From an uncultured Clostridium sp. (GTDB lineage: Bacteria; Bacillota; Clostridia; Clostridiales; Clostridiaceae): DNA of 52,971 nucleotides. Position 1 is the first letter of the stretch, and the number at the start of each line of letters is the position of its first letter. The translations under genes and the position numbers were made by a program. The notes beneath the pieces are model-generated. The model did no database searches. It saw only the letters and a list, made by a program, of their open reading frames with translations, and was not told the origin of the DNA. Location of the stretch: the NCBI GenBank assembly GCA_900543325.1, contig UQQU01000011.1, positions 1 to 52,971 of the forward strand, in the 5' to 3' direction. Of this stretch, positions 16,355-24,285 are shown one piece after another.

Positions 16355-17026
16355 ATGTATGGCAAAAAAGGTAGATTTAAATTAGTAAAATTTTTATTGA
16401 CTTCCATACTCTTAATATTTTTCACTTTTATGTTGATAATTTCTAGTATTTATCGTTCTATTGTTAATGATATAGAAATTCAAAATATAGTTAATGAAAT
16501 ACAATCTGGATCTAATTATGTACAAGCTGAAGATATTAGCCAAATTTTTTTAGATGCAATTGTTGCAATTGAAGATCACCGTTTCTATAAACATGGTGCA
16601 ATTGATTTAATATCTATAGCTCGTGCAACATTTATTAACATAAAAAATAAAGAAATTGTTGAGGGGGGAAGTACTATTACTCAACAGTTAGTAAAAAATT
16701 TATTTCTAAATATGAATCAAACTTTAGAAAGAAAAATAAATGAGATATTTATAGCATTTGAACTTGAAAAATTATACTCAAAAAAAGAAATTCTAGAGCT
16801 TTATGTTAATGTTGTTTACTATGGAGATGGATTTACAGGAATAAAATCTGCATGTAATGGTTATTTTAATAAACACCCAAAAGATTTAACTAAAGATGAA
16901 GCAACTCTTTTAGCAGGTTTACCACAAGCTCCAAGCGCTTATGCTTTAAATAGTAATTATGAAAAAGCTCTTGAAAGACAGAAACAAGTTATTGAAGCTT
17001 TAAATAACTTGAGTATTACTAATTAA
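16355..17026 (+). CDS. monofunctional peptidoglycan glycosyltransferase (GT51)
   Basis: A 223-residue membrane-anchored transglycosylase that polymerises lipid II into glycan strands outside the cell. One N-terminal membrane helix (residues 10-35) is followed by the GT51 domain: E73 in AIEDHRFYKHGAID is the catalytic base, GGSTITQQLVKNLFL (about 104-118) and ELYVNVVYYGDG complete the family motifs. No transpeptidase domain follows, so it is of the MtgA/SgtB type rather than a class A penicillin-binding protein. AAAGGAATTT precedes the ATG. It stands alone between terminators. Confidence 0.9.
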   Translation: MYGKKGRFKLVKFLLTSILLIFFTFMLIISSIYRSIVNDIEIQNIVNEIQSGSNYVQAEDISQIFLDAIVAIEDHRFYKHGAIDLISIARATFINIKNKEIVEGGSTITQQLVKNLFLNMNQTLERKINEIFIAFELEKLYSKKEILELYVNVVYYGDGFTGIKSACNGYFNKHPKDLTKDEATLLAGLPQAPSAYALNSNYEKALERQKQVIEALNNLSITN

Positions 17027-17054
17027 ATATTATATAATAATTTAAAAATATAAA

Positions 17055-17105
17055 TAAAGCCTTTTGGATAAGATAATAATTTTTAATCCAAAAGGCTTTA
17101 TTTAT
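17055..17105 (+). terminator. terminator of the GT51 gene
   Basis: Perfect 15-bp stem TAAAGCCTTTTGGAT (17055-17069) with its complement at 17086-17100, followed by TTTAT. Confidence 0.85.
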
Positions 17106-17195
17106 AGGAGAATATTATGAGTTTTTCGATATTATATATTATATGGTAAATAGTTGTGTTTATGATAAAAAGTAAATGTTTCAGGAGGGTATTAG

Positions 17196-18545
17196 ATGTT
17201 AACGTCAATAAAAAATGCAGTATTTTATCACATTTATCCATTAGGCTTTTGTGGGGTTATAAATAATAGAAAAAGTATATCATCAGCTTCTGGATTTAAT
17301 AAGTTTGATGATAAATGGATAAATCACTTAAAAAATATGGGCATAAATGCAATTTATTTTGGACCTATATTTCAATCTAGCTATCATGGTTATGATACAA
17401 TAGATTATCTAAAAATAGATGAGCGCTTAGGAACAAATAGTGATTTTAAAAATATAGTTTCTAAACTCCATGCTAATAATATAAGAGTTATTATCGATGG
17501 TGTATTTAATCATGTAGGAAGAGAGTTTTGGGCATTTGTAGATGTTAAAAATAACAAATCAAATTCGCAGTATTCTTCTTGGTTTAACATTGACTTTAAT
17601 GGCAATAGTAACTATAATGACGGCTTTTATTATGAAGGCTGGGAAGGTCACTATGATTTAGTTAAATTAAATCTATATAATAAAGATGTAAAATGTTATT
17701 TACTTCATGTTGTTGAAGAATGGATTAATGAATTTGATATTGATGGTATAAGATTAGATGTTGCATATTTATTAGATAAAGACTTTATTAAAGAATTAAG
17801 ATTTACAACTAATAAATTAAAAAATGATTTTTGGCTAATGGGAGAAATGATTCATGGCGATTATAATTCTATAGTTTCACCAGAAATGCTACATTCTGCT
17901 ACAAATTATGAATTATATAAAGGATTATATTCAAGTCATAATGATAAAAATTATTTTGAAATAGCTTATTCACTTAATAGACAATTCGGTGAATATGGGA
18001 TATATAAAAATTTAACATTATATAACTTTGTTGATAATCACGATGTAAATAGAATAGCAACTATAATAAATGACAAAAGATATTTAAAAAATATATACAC
18101 TTTGTTATTCACAATTCCAGGAATCCCATCAATTTATTATGGTAGTGAGTGGGGAATAGAGGGCGATAGAAGTATAACTGATCTTAATCTAAGGCCAGAA
18201 CTTTCAATAGATGATTTCTATAATAATGAAAAATCAAAAAATCTTGAAGATTTTATTACAAAGTTAATTACTATAAGGAAAAATAATAAAGAACTTACTT
18301 TAGGAATATATAAAGAATTTATTGTCAAAAATAAACAATTTGCATTTGGTAGATACCTAAATGATAATTGGATAATAATATTATTAAATCTAGATGATAA
18401 AGAAGAATCAATTGAACTTAATGCTCCATTTAAAAATAGTACTATTACTAATTTGTTAGATGAAAATAATAAATATATAAATAAAAATAATAAAATGATT
18501 ATAAAAATGGAACCTTTTAGCAGTAAAATATTAAAAGAAATTTAA
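17196..18545 (+). CDS. GH13 alpha-amylase-family glycosidase
   Basis: A 449-residue cytosolic (no signal peptide) alpha-glucan hydrolase. The (beta/alpha)8 barrel shows the four GH13 motifs: DGVFNH (101-106), GIRLDVAYL with nucleophile D188, GEM with acid E217, and FVDNHD with D283. The order YHIYPLGFCG...FGPIFQSSYHGYDTIDY resembles neopullulanase/cyclomaltodextrinase-type enzymes without their N-terminal domain. A short C-terminal beta domain ends the protein. A strong RBS (AGGAGG) precedes the ATG. It probably processes maltodextrins inside the cell, perhaps along with the pullulanase at 41.9 kb. The exact bond specificity cannot be read. Confidence 0.88.
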   Translation: MLTSIKNAVFYHIYPLGFCGVINNRKSISSASGFNKFDDKWINHLKNMGINAIYFGPIFQSSYHGYDTIDYLKIDERLGTNSDFKNIVSKLHANNIRVIIDGVFNHVGREFWAFVDVKNNKSNSQYSSWFNIDFNGNSNYNDGFYYEGWEGHYDLVKLNLYNKDVKCYLLHVVEEWINEFDIDGIRLDVAYLLDKDFIKELRFTTNKLKNDFWLMGEMIHGDYNSIVSPEMLHSATNYELYKGLYSSHNDKNYFEIAYSLNRQFGEYGIYKNLTLYNFVDNHDVNRIATIINDKRYLKNIYTLLFTIPGIPSIYYGSEWGIEGDRSITDLNLRPELSIDDFYNNEKSKNLEDFITKLITIRKNNKELTLGIYKEFIVKNKQFAFGRYLNDNWIIILLNLDDKEESIELNAPFKNSTITNLLDENNKYINKNNKMIIKMEPFSSKILKEI

Positions 18546-18565
18546 TTACCTGTCTAATAAAAATA

Positions 18566-18600
18566 TAACTCTCCTTATTTAAATATCAAGGAGAGTTATA
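18566..18600 (+). terminator. terminator of the GH13 gene
   Basis: Perfect 11-bp stem TAACTCTCCTT (18566-18576) with AAGGAGAGTTA (18588-18598). Confidence 0.8.
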
Positions 18601-18631
18601 AATAAACCTATTTAATACTTTAGTATCTAAA

Positions 18632-18905
18632 TTATTTAAAAGAATAGCTATCTATAATAAAAATTATTGATAATAAAATAAAAATAGCTGTAGATATAAA
18701 TATTAATGGTGCTGAAATTACTGATAAAGTGAAATTACTATAAATTTTTCATTGATATAATTATTTAAACTTTTATTCTCTCTACAGTATCTTCCCGTAA
18801 TAACTCCCCCATATTACAAGTAGTATATCCTAATTATATTCATAAATTTTTCAAACTAGAATGACAATGAAAACATTATCACTAAAACTACTTTACTAAA
18901 ATATC
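18632..18905 (-). pseudogene. possible remains of a small membrane protein gene
   Basis: The 420-base gap before htpG holds no intact gene. Read on the - strand, fragments look protein-like: after a GGAGGG site near 18905 comes a hydrophobic stretch (FSKVVLVIMFSLSF), then YGGVITGRYCRENK, then in another frame a membrane segment ending in SFK and a stop at 18632 (PLIFISTAIFILLSIIFII). Stops and a frame change separate them and no start codon remains. In AT-rich DNA this may be chance, so confidence is low. Confidence 0.25.
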
Positions 18906-18916
18906 CCTCCAAGATG

Positions 18917-18944
18917 TTGACATTAAAATTTAAAGGAGTAAAAT
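18917..18944 (+). promoter_or_regulatory. htpG promoter
   Basis: TTGACA (18917-18922), 16-bp spacer, TAAAAT (18939-18944). The predicted start near 18951 lies just before the CIRCE element. Confidence 0.6.
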
Positions 18945-18957
18945 AAATAATATAGAG

Positions 18958-18984
18958 TTAGCACTCATCGCAGTAGAGTGCTAA
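18958..18984. promoter_or_regulatory. CIRCE element (HrcA operator)
   Basis: TTAGCACTC, nine bases, GAGTGCTAA: both arms match the CIRCE consensus at all nine positions. It lies 33 bases before the htpG ATG, within the transcribed leader. HrcA binding there would repress htpG until heat shock. The repressor gene is not in the window. Confidence 0.95.
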
Positions 18985-19017
18985 CAATAATATGTTAACT
19001 TAAAAGGAGAGAGTTTT

Positions 19018-20898
19018 ATGGAAACAAAACAATTTAAAGCTGAATCTAAAAGACTTTTAGATTTAATGATTAATTCAATTTACACACATAGAGAGATCTT
19101 TCTAAGAGAGCTTATATCTAATGCTAGTGATGCTATTGATAAAATTTATTATAAGTCTTTAAGTGATGATAATATAAACTTCAATAAAGAAGATTTCTTT
19201 ATTAAGGTTTCTATAGATAAAGAAAATAGAACTATAAAAATTTCTGATACAGGAATTGGTATGAGTAAGGATGAATTAGATGATAACTTAGGTGTTATTG
19301 CTAAAAGTGGTTCTCTTCAATTCAAAAAAGAAAATGAAATTAAAGATGGTTGCGATATAATAGGACAATTTGGTGTTGGTTTTTATTCCTCATTCTTAAT
19401 AGCTGATAAAGTTACTGTAATTACTAAAGCTTTTGGAAGTGACGAAGCATATAAATGGGAATCTACTGGTGTTGAAGGATATACAATAGAACCTTCTACT
19501 AAGGATACAGTTGGTACCGATATTATATTACATGTAAAAGCTAACACAGATGATGAAAATTTTGATGAATATCTAAATGAATATAAAATCCAATCCTTAA
19601 TAAAGAAATATTCAGATTTTATTAGATATCCAATTAAAATGGATCTTACTGAAAGAAAGCTTAAAGAAGGAACTGAAAGTGAATATGAAGACTACATAGA
19701 AGAAAAAGTAGTTAATAGCATGGTTCCAATTTGGAGAAAAAATAAAAATGAATTAACTCAAGAAGATTACAATAATTTTTATAAAGAAAAACATTATGGA
19801 TTTGATACACCTTTAAAACATATTCATTTAAGTGTTGATGGAACTGTAAGTTATAATGCAATATTATATATTCCTGAAAATATGCCTTATGATTTCTATA
19901 CAAAGGATTATGAAAAGGGATTAGAATTATATTCTAATGGAGTTATGATAATGAATAAATGCTCTGATCTTCTTCCAGATTACTTTGGATTTGTTAAAGG
20001 TATAGTTGATTCAGAAGACTTATCATTAAATATATCTAGAGAAATCCTTCAACATGATAGACAATTAAGATTTATCGCTAAAAATATTAAAAATAAGATT
20101 AAGAGCGAACTTGAAAAAATGCTTAGAAATGAAAGAGAAAATTATGAAAAATTCTATAAAGCATTTGGAAGAACTTTGAAATTTGGAGTTTATGATAATT
20201 TTGGTGCTGAAAAGGAAGTCCTTCAAGATCTATTAATGTTCTATTCATCTAAGGAAAAGAAAATGGTTACGTTAGATGAATATGTTACAAGAATGGCTGA
20301 AGATCAAAAATATATTTACTATGCTGTTGGTGAATCTATTGATAGAATCGAAAAGATGCCACAAACTGAAGTATTATTAGACAAAGGATATGAAATTTTA
20401 TACTTCACAGATGATATAGATGAATTTGCTATAAAAATGTTAATGAAATATAAAGAAAAAGAATTTAAATCTGTATCTAGTAGTGATTTAGGTATCGAAA
20501 ATAATGATGAAGAGGCTAAAGCAGAAGAGAGTAATGAAGAAAACAAATCATTATTTGATGCTATGAAAGAAATCTTAAATGATAAAATAAGTGCTGTTAA
20601 AGTTTCTAAGAAGTTAAAAAATCATCCTGTTTGTTTATCAAATGAAGGGGATTTATCTATTGAAATGGAAAAAGTATTAAATTCAATGCCAAATAATCAG
20701 GATGTAAAAGCTCAAAAAGTATTAGAAATTAATGTTCATCATGAAGTATTCAATGCTTTAAAGGATGCATATGAAAATGATAAAGATAAATTTAATTTAT
20801 ATACTAACCTTTTATATAATCAAGCATTACTAATAGAAGGCTTATCAATAGTAGATCCTGTTGAATTCACAAACAACATATGCAAATTAATGAAATAA
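19018..20898 (+). CDS. htpG: Hsp90-family chaperone HtpG
   Basis: A 626-residue ATP-dependent chaperone. The GHKL ATPase domain shows FLRELISNASDAIDK (residues about 29-43, with the catalytic Glu and Mg-binding Asn), DTGIGM and GQFGVGFYSSF. The middle domain has LSLNISREILQHD with the arginine that contacts ATP phosphate. An acidic EEAKAEESNEENK stretch near residue 500 precedes the C-terminal dimerisation domain. The length is the bacterial norm. A single gene under CIRCE control with AAAGGAGAGAG before the ATG. Confidence 0.97.
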   Translation: METKQFKAESKRLLDLMINSIYTHREIFLRELISNASDAIDKIYYKSLSDDNINFNKEDFFIKVSIDKENRTIKISDTGIGMSKDELDDNLGVIAKSGSLQFKKENEIKDGCDIIGQFGVGFYSSFLIADKVTVITKAFGSDEAYKWESTGVEGYTIEPSTKDTVGTDIILHVKANTDDENFDEYLNEYKIQSLIKKYSDFIRYPIKMDLTERKLKEGTESEYEDYIEEKVVNSMVPIWRKNKNELTQEDYNNFYKEKHYGFDTPLKHIHLSVDGTVSYNAILYIPENMPYDFYTKDYEKGLELYSNGVMIMNKCSDLLPDYFGFVKGIVDSEDLSLNISREILQHDRQLRFIAKNIKNKIKSELEKMLRNERENYEKFYKAFGRTLKFGVYDNFGAEKEVLQDLLMFYSSKEKKMVTLDEYVTRMAEDQKYIYYAVGESIDRIEKMPQTEVLLDKGYEILYFTDDIDEFAIKMLMKYKEKEFKSVSSSDLGIENNDEEAKAEESNEENKSLFDAMKEILNDKISAVKVSKKLKNHPVCLSNEGDLSIEMEKVLNSMPNNQDVKAQKVLEINVHHEVFNALKDAYENDKDKFNLYTNLLYNQALLIEGLSIVDPVEFTNNICKLMK

Positions 20899-20909
20899 TT
20901 TGTTAATAT

Positions 20910-20950
20910 AAAATCCCTCATTTAATTTATTATATTAAATGAGGGATTTT
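20910..20950. terminator. terminator of htpG (convergent)
   Basis: Perfect 17-bp stem (AAAATCCCTCATTTAAT at 20910-20926, complement at 20934-20950) with a 7-base loop. Confidence 0.9.
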
Positions 20951-20997
20951 ATATCTTATATTAAGTTATAAAATTCTTAATATAAAAAAAGTATAAG

Positions 20998-21300
20998 CTA
21001 TACGTATTTAAATTTCACAATAATTTCCTTGATTTCACCTTTTGAATTTTTTCTAATTGAAAAGTTTTTAATATCTTTAAACTCATTTTCTAATTGAAAT
21101 GAAAGTTCATTAATAGTAGCTTTACATTTTTTTGATAAATCATTATCCTCAACTACAACAAATCTTGATTTTCTACAAGTTGTTTCATTTTGTAAATCAT
21201 CAATTACTACATAGTAATCTGAATTTTCCTCAATTACATAATACTCCTTATTTAATGTTAAGCTTGAACATAAGTTATTATCTATACATCTTAAAATCAT
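20998..21300 (-). CDS. small hypothetical protein
   Basis: A 100-residue soluble protein. Residues 1-50 (LTLNKEYYVIEENSDYYVVID) have the look of a small SH3-like beta-barrel repeated in several short Firmicutes proteins of unknown function; the second half is lysine-rich. A strong site (GGGAGGAT) precedes the ATG. It is alone and convergent with htpG. No function can be given. Confidence 0.7.
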   Translation of the reverse strand: MILRCIDNNLCSSLTLNKEYYVIEENSDYYVVIDDLQNETTCRKSRFVVVEDNDLSKKCKATINELSFQLENEFKDIKNFSIRKNSKGEIKEIIVKFKYV

Positions 21301-21531
21301 GATAAAATCCTCCCTACCCCTTTTTTTAAAATTATAAACTATAATTTACAAAAATTAAATAGTAACATTACATAAATTTAACATCAATTTTTAGTAAGAA
21401 GTTCTATTAATTTTATAAATATATTTTACAAGTATATATTAAATCCTGTATAATCAACAGTGCTAAAGAAATTTAATATGCTATTTTAATCTAAAGAAAA
21501 AACTTTTATTAATAATATTGGAGGGAAATAC

Positions 21532-22059
21532 ATGGAAATAAAGGATAGAGGATTAAATGAAAAAATTAATCAATTAAAAAAAGGTTTAGAAATAGTTGGT
21601 GGAAAATCTGCTCTACTATTAGAAGATAATAACGAAATTTTAAACTATATTATAGAAAAAGCTTTTAATGATGGAGTTGTTAAATTTAATATAAACAATA
21701 TTGAATATACTATTAATGAATTAATTAAATGTAAACAAGCTTATGAAATTTATTTCCTAAAAAATAAATTAACTACTCTAAATTCAATAGTTTATAAAAT
21801 TAAAAAATATGATACATCTTTAGACTCGCTGATTAGAAAATATAAAAAAAGCAGATCATTAGAAGAATATAATGAAATTACTAATAGAATCAAAAAAACT
21901 TATAGACTTGATATTAATAAGTTAGTACTAAGTAGCATTAATGGTGAAGTTTTAAATGAGTTGAGTTTAGAAGAACAAGAAGCTTTTTATAGTGAATATT
22001 TAACTCAAAAAAGAAAGCAGATAATAGATGGTGTTATTAGTAAAATGGGGATAGTTTAA
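21532..22059 (+). CDS. hypothetical protein, helical
   Basis: A 175-residue, highly charged, mostly alpha-helical protein without membrane segment or known motif. Two Lys/Glu-rich helices (residues 95-130) could form a coiled coil. TTGGAGGGAAATAC precedes the ATG. A hairpin GGATAGTTTA/TAAACTATCC with T run overlaps its stop codon. Not recognised. Confidence 0.75.
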   Translation: MEIKDRGLNEKINQLKKGLEIVGGKSALLLEDNNEILNYIIEKAFNDGVVKFNINNIEYTINELIKCKQAYEIYFLKNKLTTLNSIVYKIKKYDTSLDSLIRKYKKSRSLEEYNEITNRIKKTYRLDINKLVLSSINGEVLNELSLEEQEAFYSEYLTQKRKQIIDGVISKMGIV

Positions 22060-22079
22060 TATAAACTATCCTTTTTATC
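22049..22079 (+). terminator. terminator overlapping the stop of the 21.5-kb gene
   Basis: GGATAGTTTA (22049-22058) pairs with TAAACTATCC (22062-22071), followed by TTTTTA. The upstream arm contains the TAA stop codon. Confidence 0.75.
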
Positions 22080-22985
22080 TTACACACCTTCATTGTTGAA
22101 ATTTGGTACAAATTCTTCTGAATCTGTTCCAGATTCTTGAATAAATCCATTTCTTACTCCTATTGAAAGAGCATAATTAACAATAGAATCGTAGGTTTTT
22201 TCATTAATACTTTTATTAATTTCAGGATACATTTTAGCATTGTACATTGGAGTATATTGATTCATTAATGATATATATACATTGTCTCCAAATTTTTTAT
22301 AAATAGCATCAATAATCTTTTTGGAATCAAATAATAATCCAGGCAATAATAAATGTCTTATAATAACCCCTTTCATAATGATTCCATCTTCATTAAACTT
22401 TGGATTACCTACTTGTCTTATCATTTCATCTATTATTTCTAATGCATTCTTTGAATATCCTTTTATTTTTGAATATTTTAAAGCATATTTATCTTCAAAA
22501 TACTTAAAGTCAGGTAAGTAAACATCTATATATCCATCTAAAGCTTTTATTGTATCTAATGTATCTATAGAATTAGTATTATATATTATAGGTAAATTTA
22601 GTCCGTTATTCTTTGCTATTTTTAATGCTTCTATAATTTGGGGTACAAAGTGAGTTGGCGTAACTAAATTTATATTATTTGCACCTTTATCTTGTAATTC
22701 TAAAAATATTTCTGCTAATCTTTCTATTGTTATTTCTGTTCCAAATCCTTCACTTGATATTTTATAATTTTGACAAAAAACACATTTTAAATTGCAATTC
22801 GAAAAGAACACTGTTCCTGAGCCCTTTTTCCCCGAAATGCATGGCTCTTCCCAAAAATGTAGAGCTGCTCTTGCTATTCTTATACTATTAGTACTATTAC
22901 ATATGCCTTTAATTCCCTTATTTCTATTTACATTACACTTTCTCATACATAAAGTACAATTTTCTAATAATTTCATATAATTCAT
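22080..22985 (-). CDS. radical SAM protein, PflA/PflX-like
   Basis: A 301-residue iron-sulfur protein. CNLKCVFC (C64, C68, C71) binds the 4Fe-4S cluster that cleaves S-adenosylmethionine. An N-terminal cysteine group (C10, C13, C17, C29) may hold a second cluster or zinc. The sequence FWEEPCISGKKGSGTVFFS is typical of putative pyruvate formate-lyase activating proteins of the PflX group, whose target is unsettled. No glycyl radical enzyme gene lies nearby, so the substrate cannot be inferred. It is divergent from zapA with 125 bases between starts. Confidence 0.85.
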   Translation of the reverse strand: MNYMKLLENCTLCMRKCNVNRNKGIKGICNSTNSIRIARAALHFWEEPCISGKKGSGTVFFSNCNLKCVFCQNYKISSEGFGTEITIERLAEIFLELQDKGANNINLVTPTHFVPQIIEALKIAKNNGLNLPIIYNTNSIDTLDTIKALDGYIDVYLPDFKYFEDKYALKYSKIKGYSKNALEIIDEMIRQVGNPKFNEDGIIMKGVIIRHLLLPGLLFDSKKIIDAIYKKFGDNVYISLMNQYTPMYNAKMYPEINKSINEKTYDSIVNYALSIGVRNGFIQESGTDSEEFVPNFNNEGV

Positions 22986-23068
22986 ATAAACACCTCGTAA
23001 AAATTAGTATATCAGCATATATTACATTAATCAATTTAGGGTAACATATAGTTATTTTAAGTCAAATG

Positions 23069-23077
23069 TGGTATAAT
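23069..23077 (+). promoter_or_regulatory. zapA extended -10 promoter
   Basis: TGGTATAAT, an extended -10 box, 34 bases before the zapA ATG; no good -35 box. Confidence 0.45.
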
Positions 23078-23110
23078 TGTGGCATAATGAAAATTCGAGA
23101 GGTGTAATAT

Positions 23111-24121
23111 ATGAATACGGTAACGGTTGTAATAAATGGTACTGAATATAATTTGAGAGGAAAAGAAGATGAAAGATATTTGTCTGAAGTTGCCGCTTAT
23201 GTAGATACTAAAATAAGAGAAATTTCAGGGAGCAATAAAAAATTAAGTACAAGTTCTGCTGCGGTTCTTACTGCTGTTAACATTGCAGATGAACTTTTTA
23301 AATGTGATTTAGAAATTGGAAATATTACTAAGAAAAAAAATTCTCTTGAAGAACGTCATTTAACATTAAAAGAAAGATTAAGAGAACTTAAAGTTGAAAT
23401 AGACGAAACTGCAAAAGCAAGAGCCTCAGAAGTTGAATCTCTAAAGTCTGTTATCTTTGATATGGAATCAAAATTAAAAGAGTTAGAAAGCTATAAATTA
23501 TTAAGTGAAGAGTTAACAGAGAAAGTAAAAGCATTAACTGAAATAAACAATAATAATGAAACTCAAATTTCAGAGTTAAATAAAGAACTATTAGAATTGC
23601 AAAATGCAAATGAAAAACTTGAAGCTACTGTTAAAAATTGTACTGAAGAGATAAATAATAGAGTAGCAATTTCTGAATTTGAAGAAGCAATTACAAAATT
23701 AGAAAAAACACAAAAAATTAATCTTATATTAAGTGATGAAAATGATGATCTTAAAGAAATAGTATCAACATATCAAAATAAAGCTAATAACTATTCTATT
23801 GAAAATTCAGAATTAAAAGAAACTGAACATAAATTGAGAGAAACAATAAAATTTAAAGAAGCTGAATTAGAAGAGTTTAAAGCATTAAATGAAAAACAAA
23901 CCTTAGAAGAAAAAAGCACTATGGAAAAAAAGATTAATTCATTAGAAGTAGAATTGCAAGATGCCTTAAAGAAAAAAGAAACTTATAGGTTACGTAATAA
24001 AGATATTAACTTCCAACTACAAAACTATAAATATAAAGTTTTAGATTTAGAAAAAAAACTTATTGATACTCAATTTAATCTAGCGGTAGAAAAAAGAGAT
24101 AAAAACCCACTATTAAGATAA
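23111..24121 (+). CDS. zapA: ZapA-type cell division protein with long coiled coil
   Basis: A 336-residue protein. Residues 1-65 (VTVVINGTEYNLRGKEDERYLSEVAAYVDTKI in part) are a ZapA domain, which binds FtsZ and bundles its filaments at the division site. From about residue 75 to 330 the chain is an almost unbroken heptad coiled coil rich in Glu, Lys and Leu. Classical ZapA is about 85-110 residues, so this is a greatly lengthened form, likely a rod that reaches between FtsZ filaments or to another partner. GAGAGGTG precedes the ATG. It is followed by a terminator, so it is separate from the U32-mutS2 operon, although zapA and mutS2 are also neighbours in B. subtilis. Confidence 0.85.
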   Translation: MNTVTVVINGTEYNLRGKEDERYLSEVAAYVDTKIREISGSNKKLSTSSAAVLTAVNIADELFKCDLEIGNITKKKNSLEERHLTLKERLRELKVEIDETAKARASEVESLKSVIFDMESKLKELESYKLLSEELTEKVKALTEINNNNETQISELNKELLELQNANEKLEATVKNCTEEINNRVAISEFEEAITKLEKTQKINLILSDENDDLKEIVSTYQNKANNYSIENSELKETEHKLRETIKFKEAELEEFKALNEKQTLEEKSTMEKKINSLEVELQDALKKKETYRLRNKDINFQLQNYKYKVLDLEKKLIDTQFNLAVEKRDKNPLLR

Positions 24122-24152
24122 GTCTGCTCATCATTGAGCGGACTTATCTTAA
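24120..24152 (+). terminator. terminator of zapA
   Basis: AAGTCTGCTCA (24120-24130) pairs with TGAGCGGACTT (24135-24145) with one G-U; the arm overlaps the stop codon. Confidence 0.7.
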
Positions 24153-24285
24153 TTAGTATAGAAAAACAATAATAATTATGTTATAACAATAAGTAGTTAT
24201 AATAGTTATACTAGAATTAATAGTAAATACCTATATATTTTAAACAAAAGATTACATTAACTTTTTAAATTTAGGAGAGATTTTT

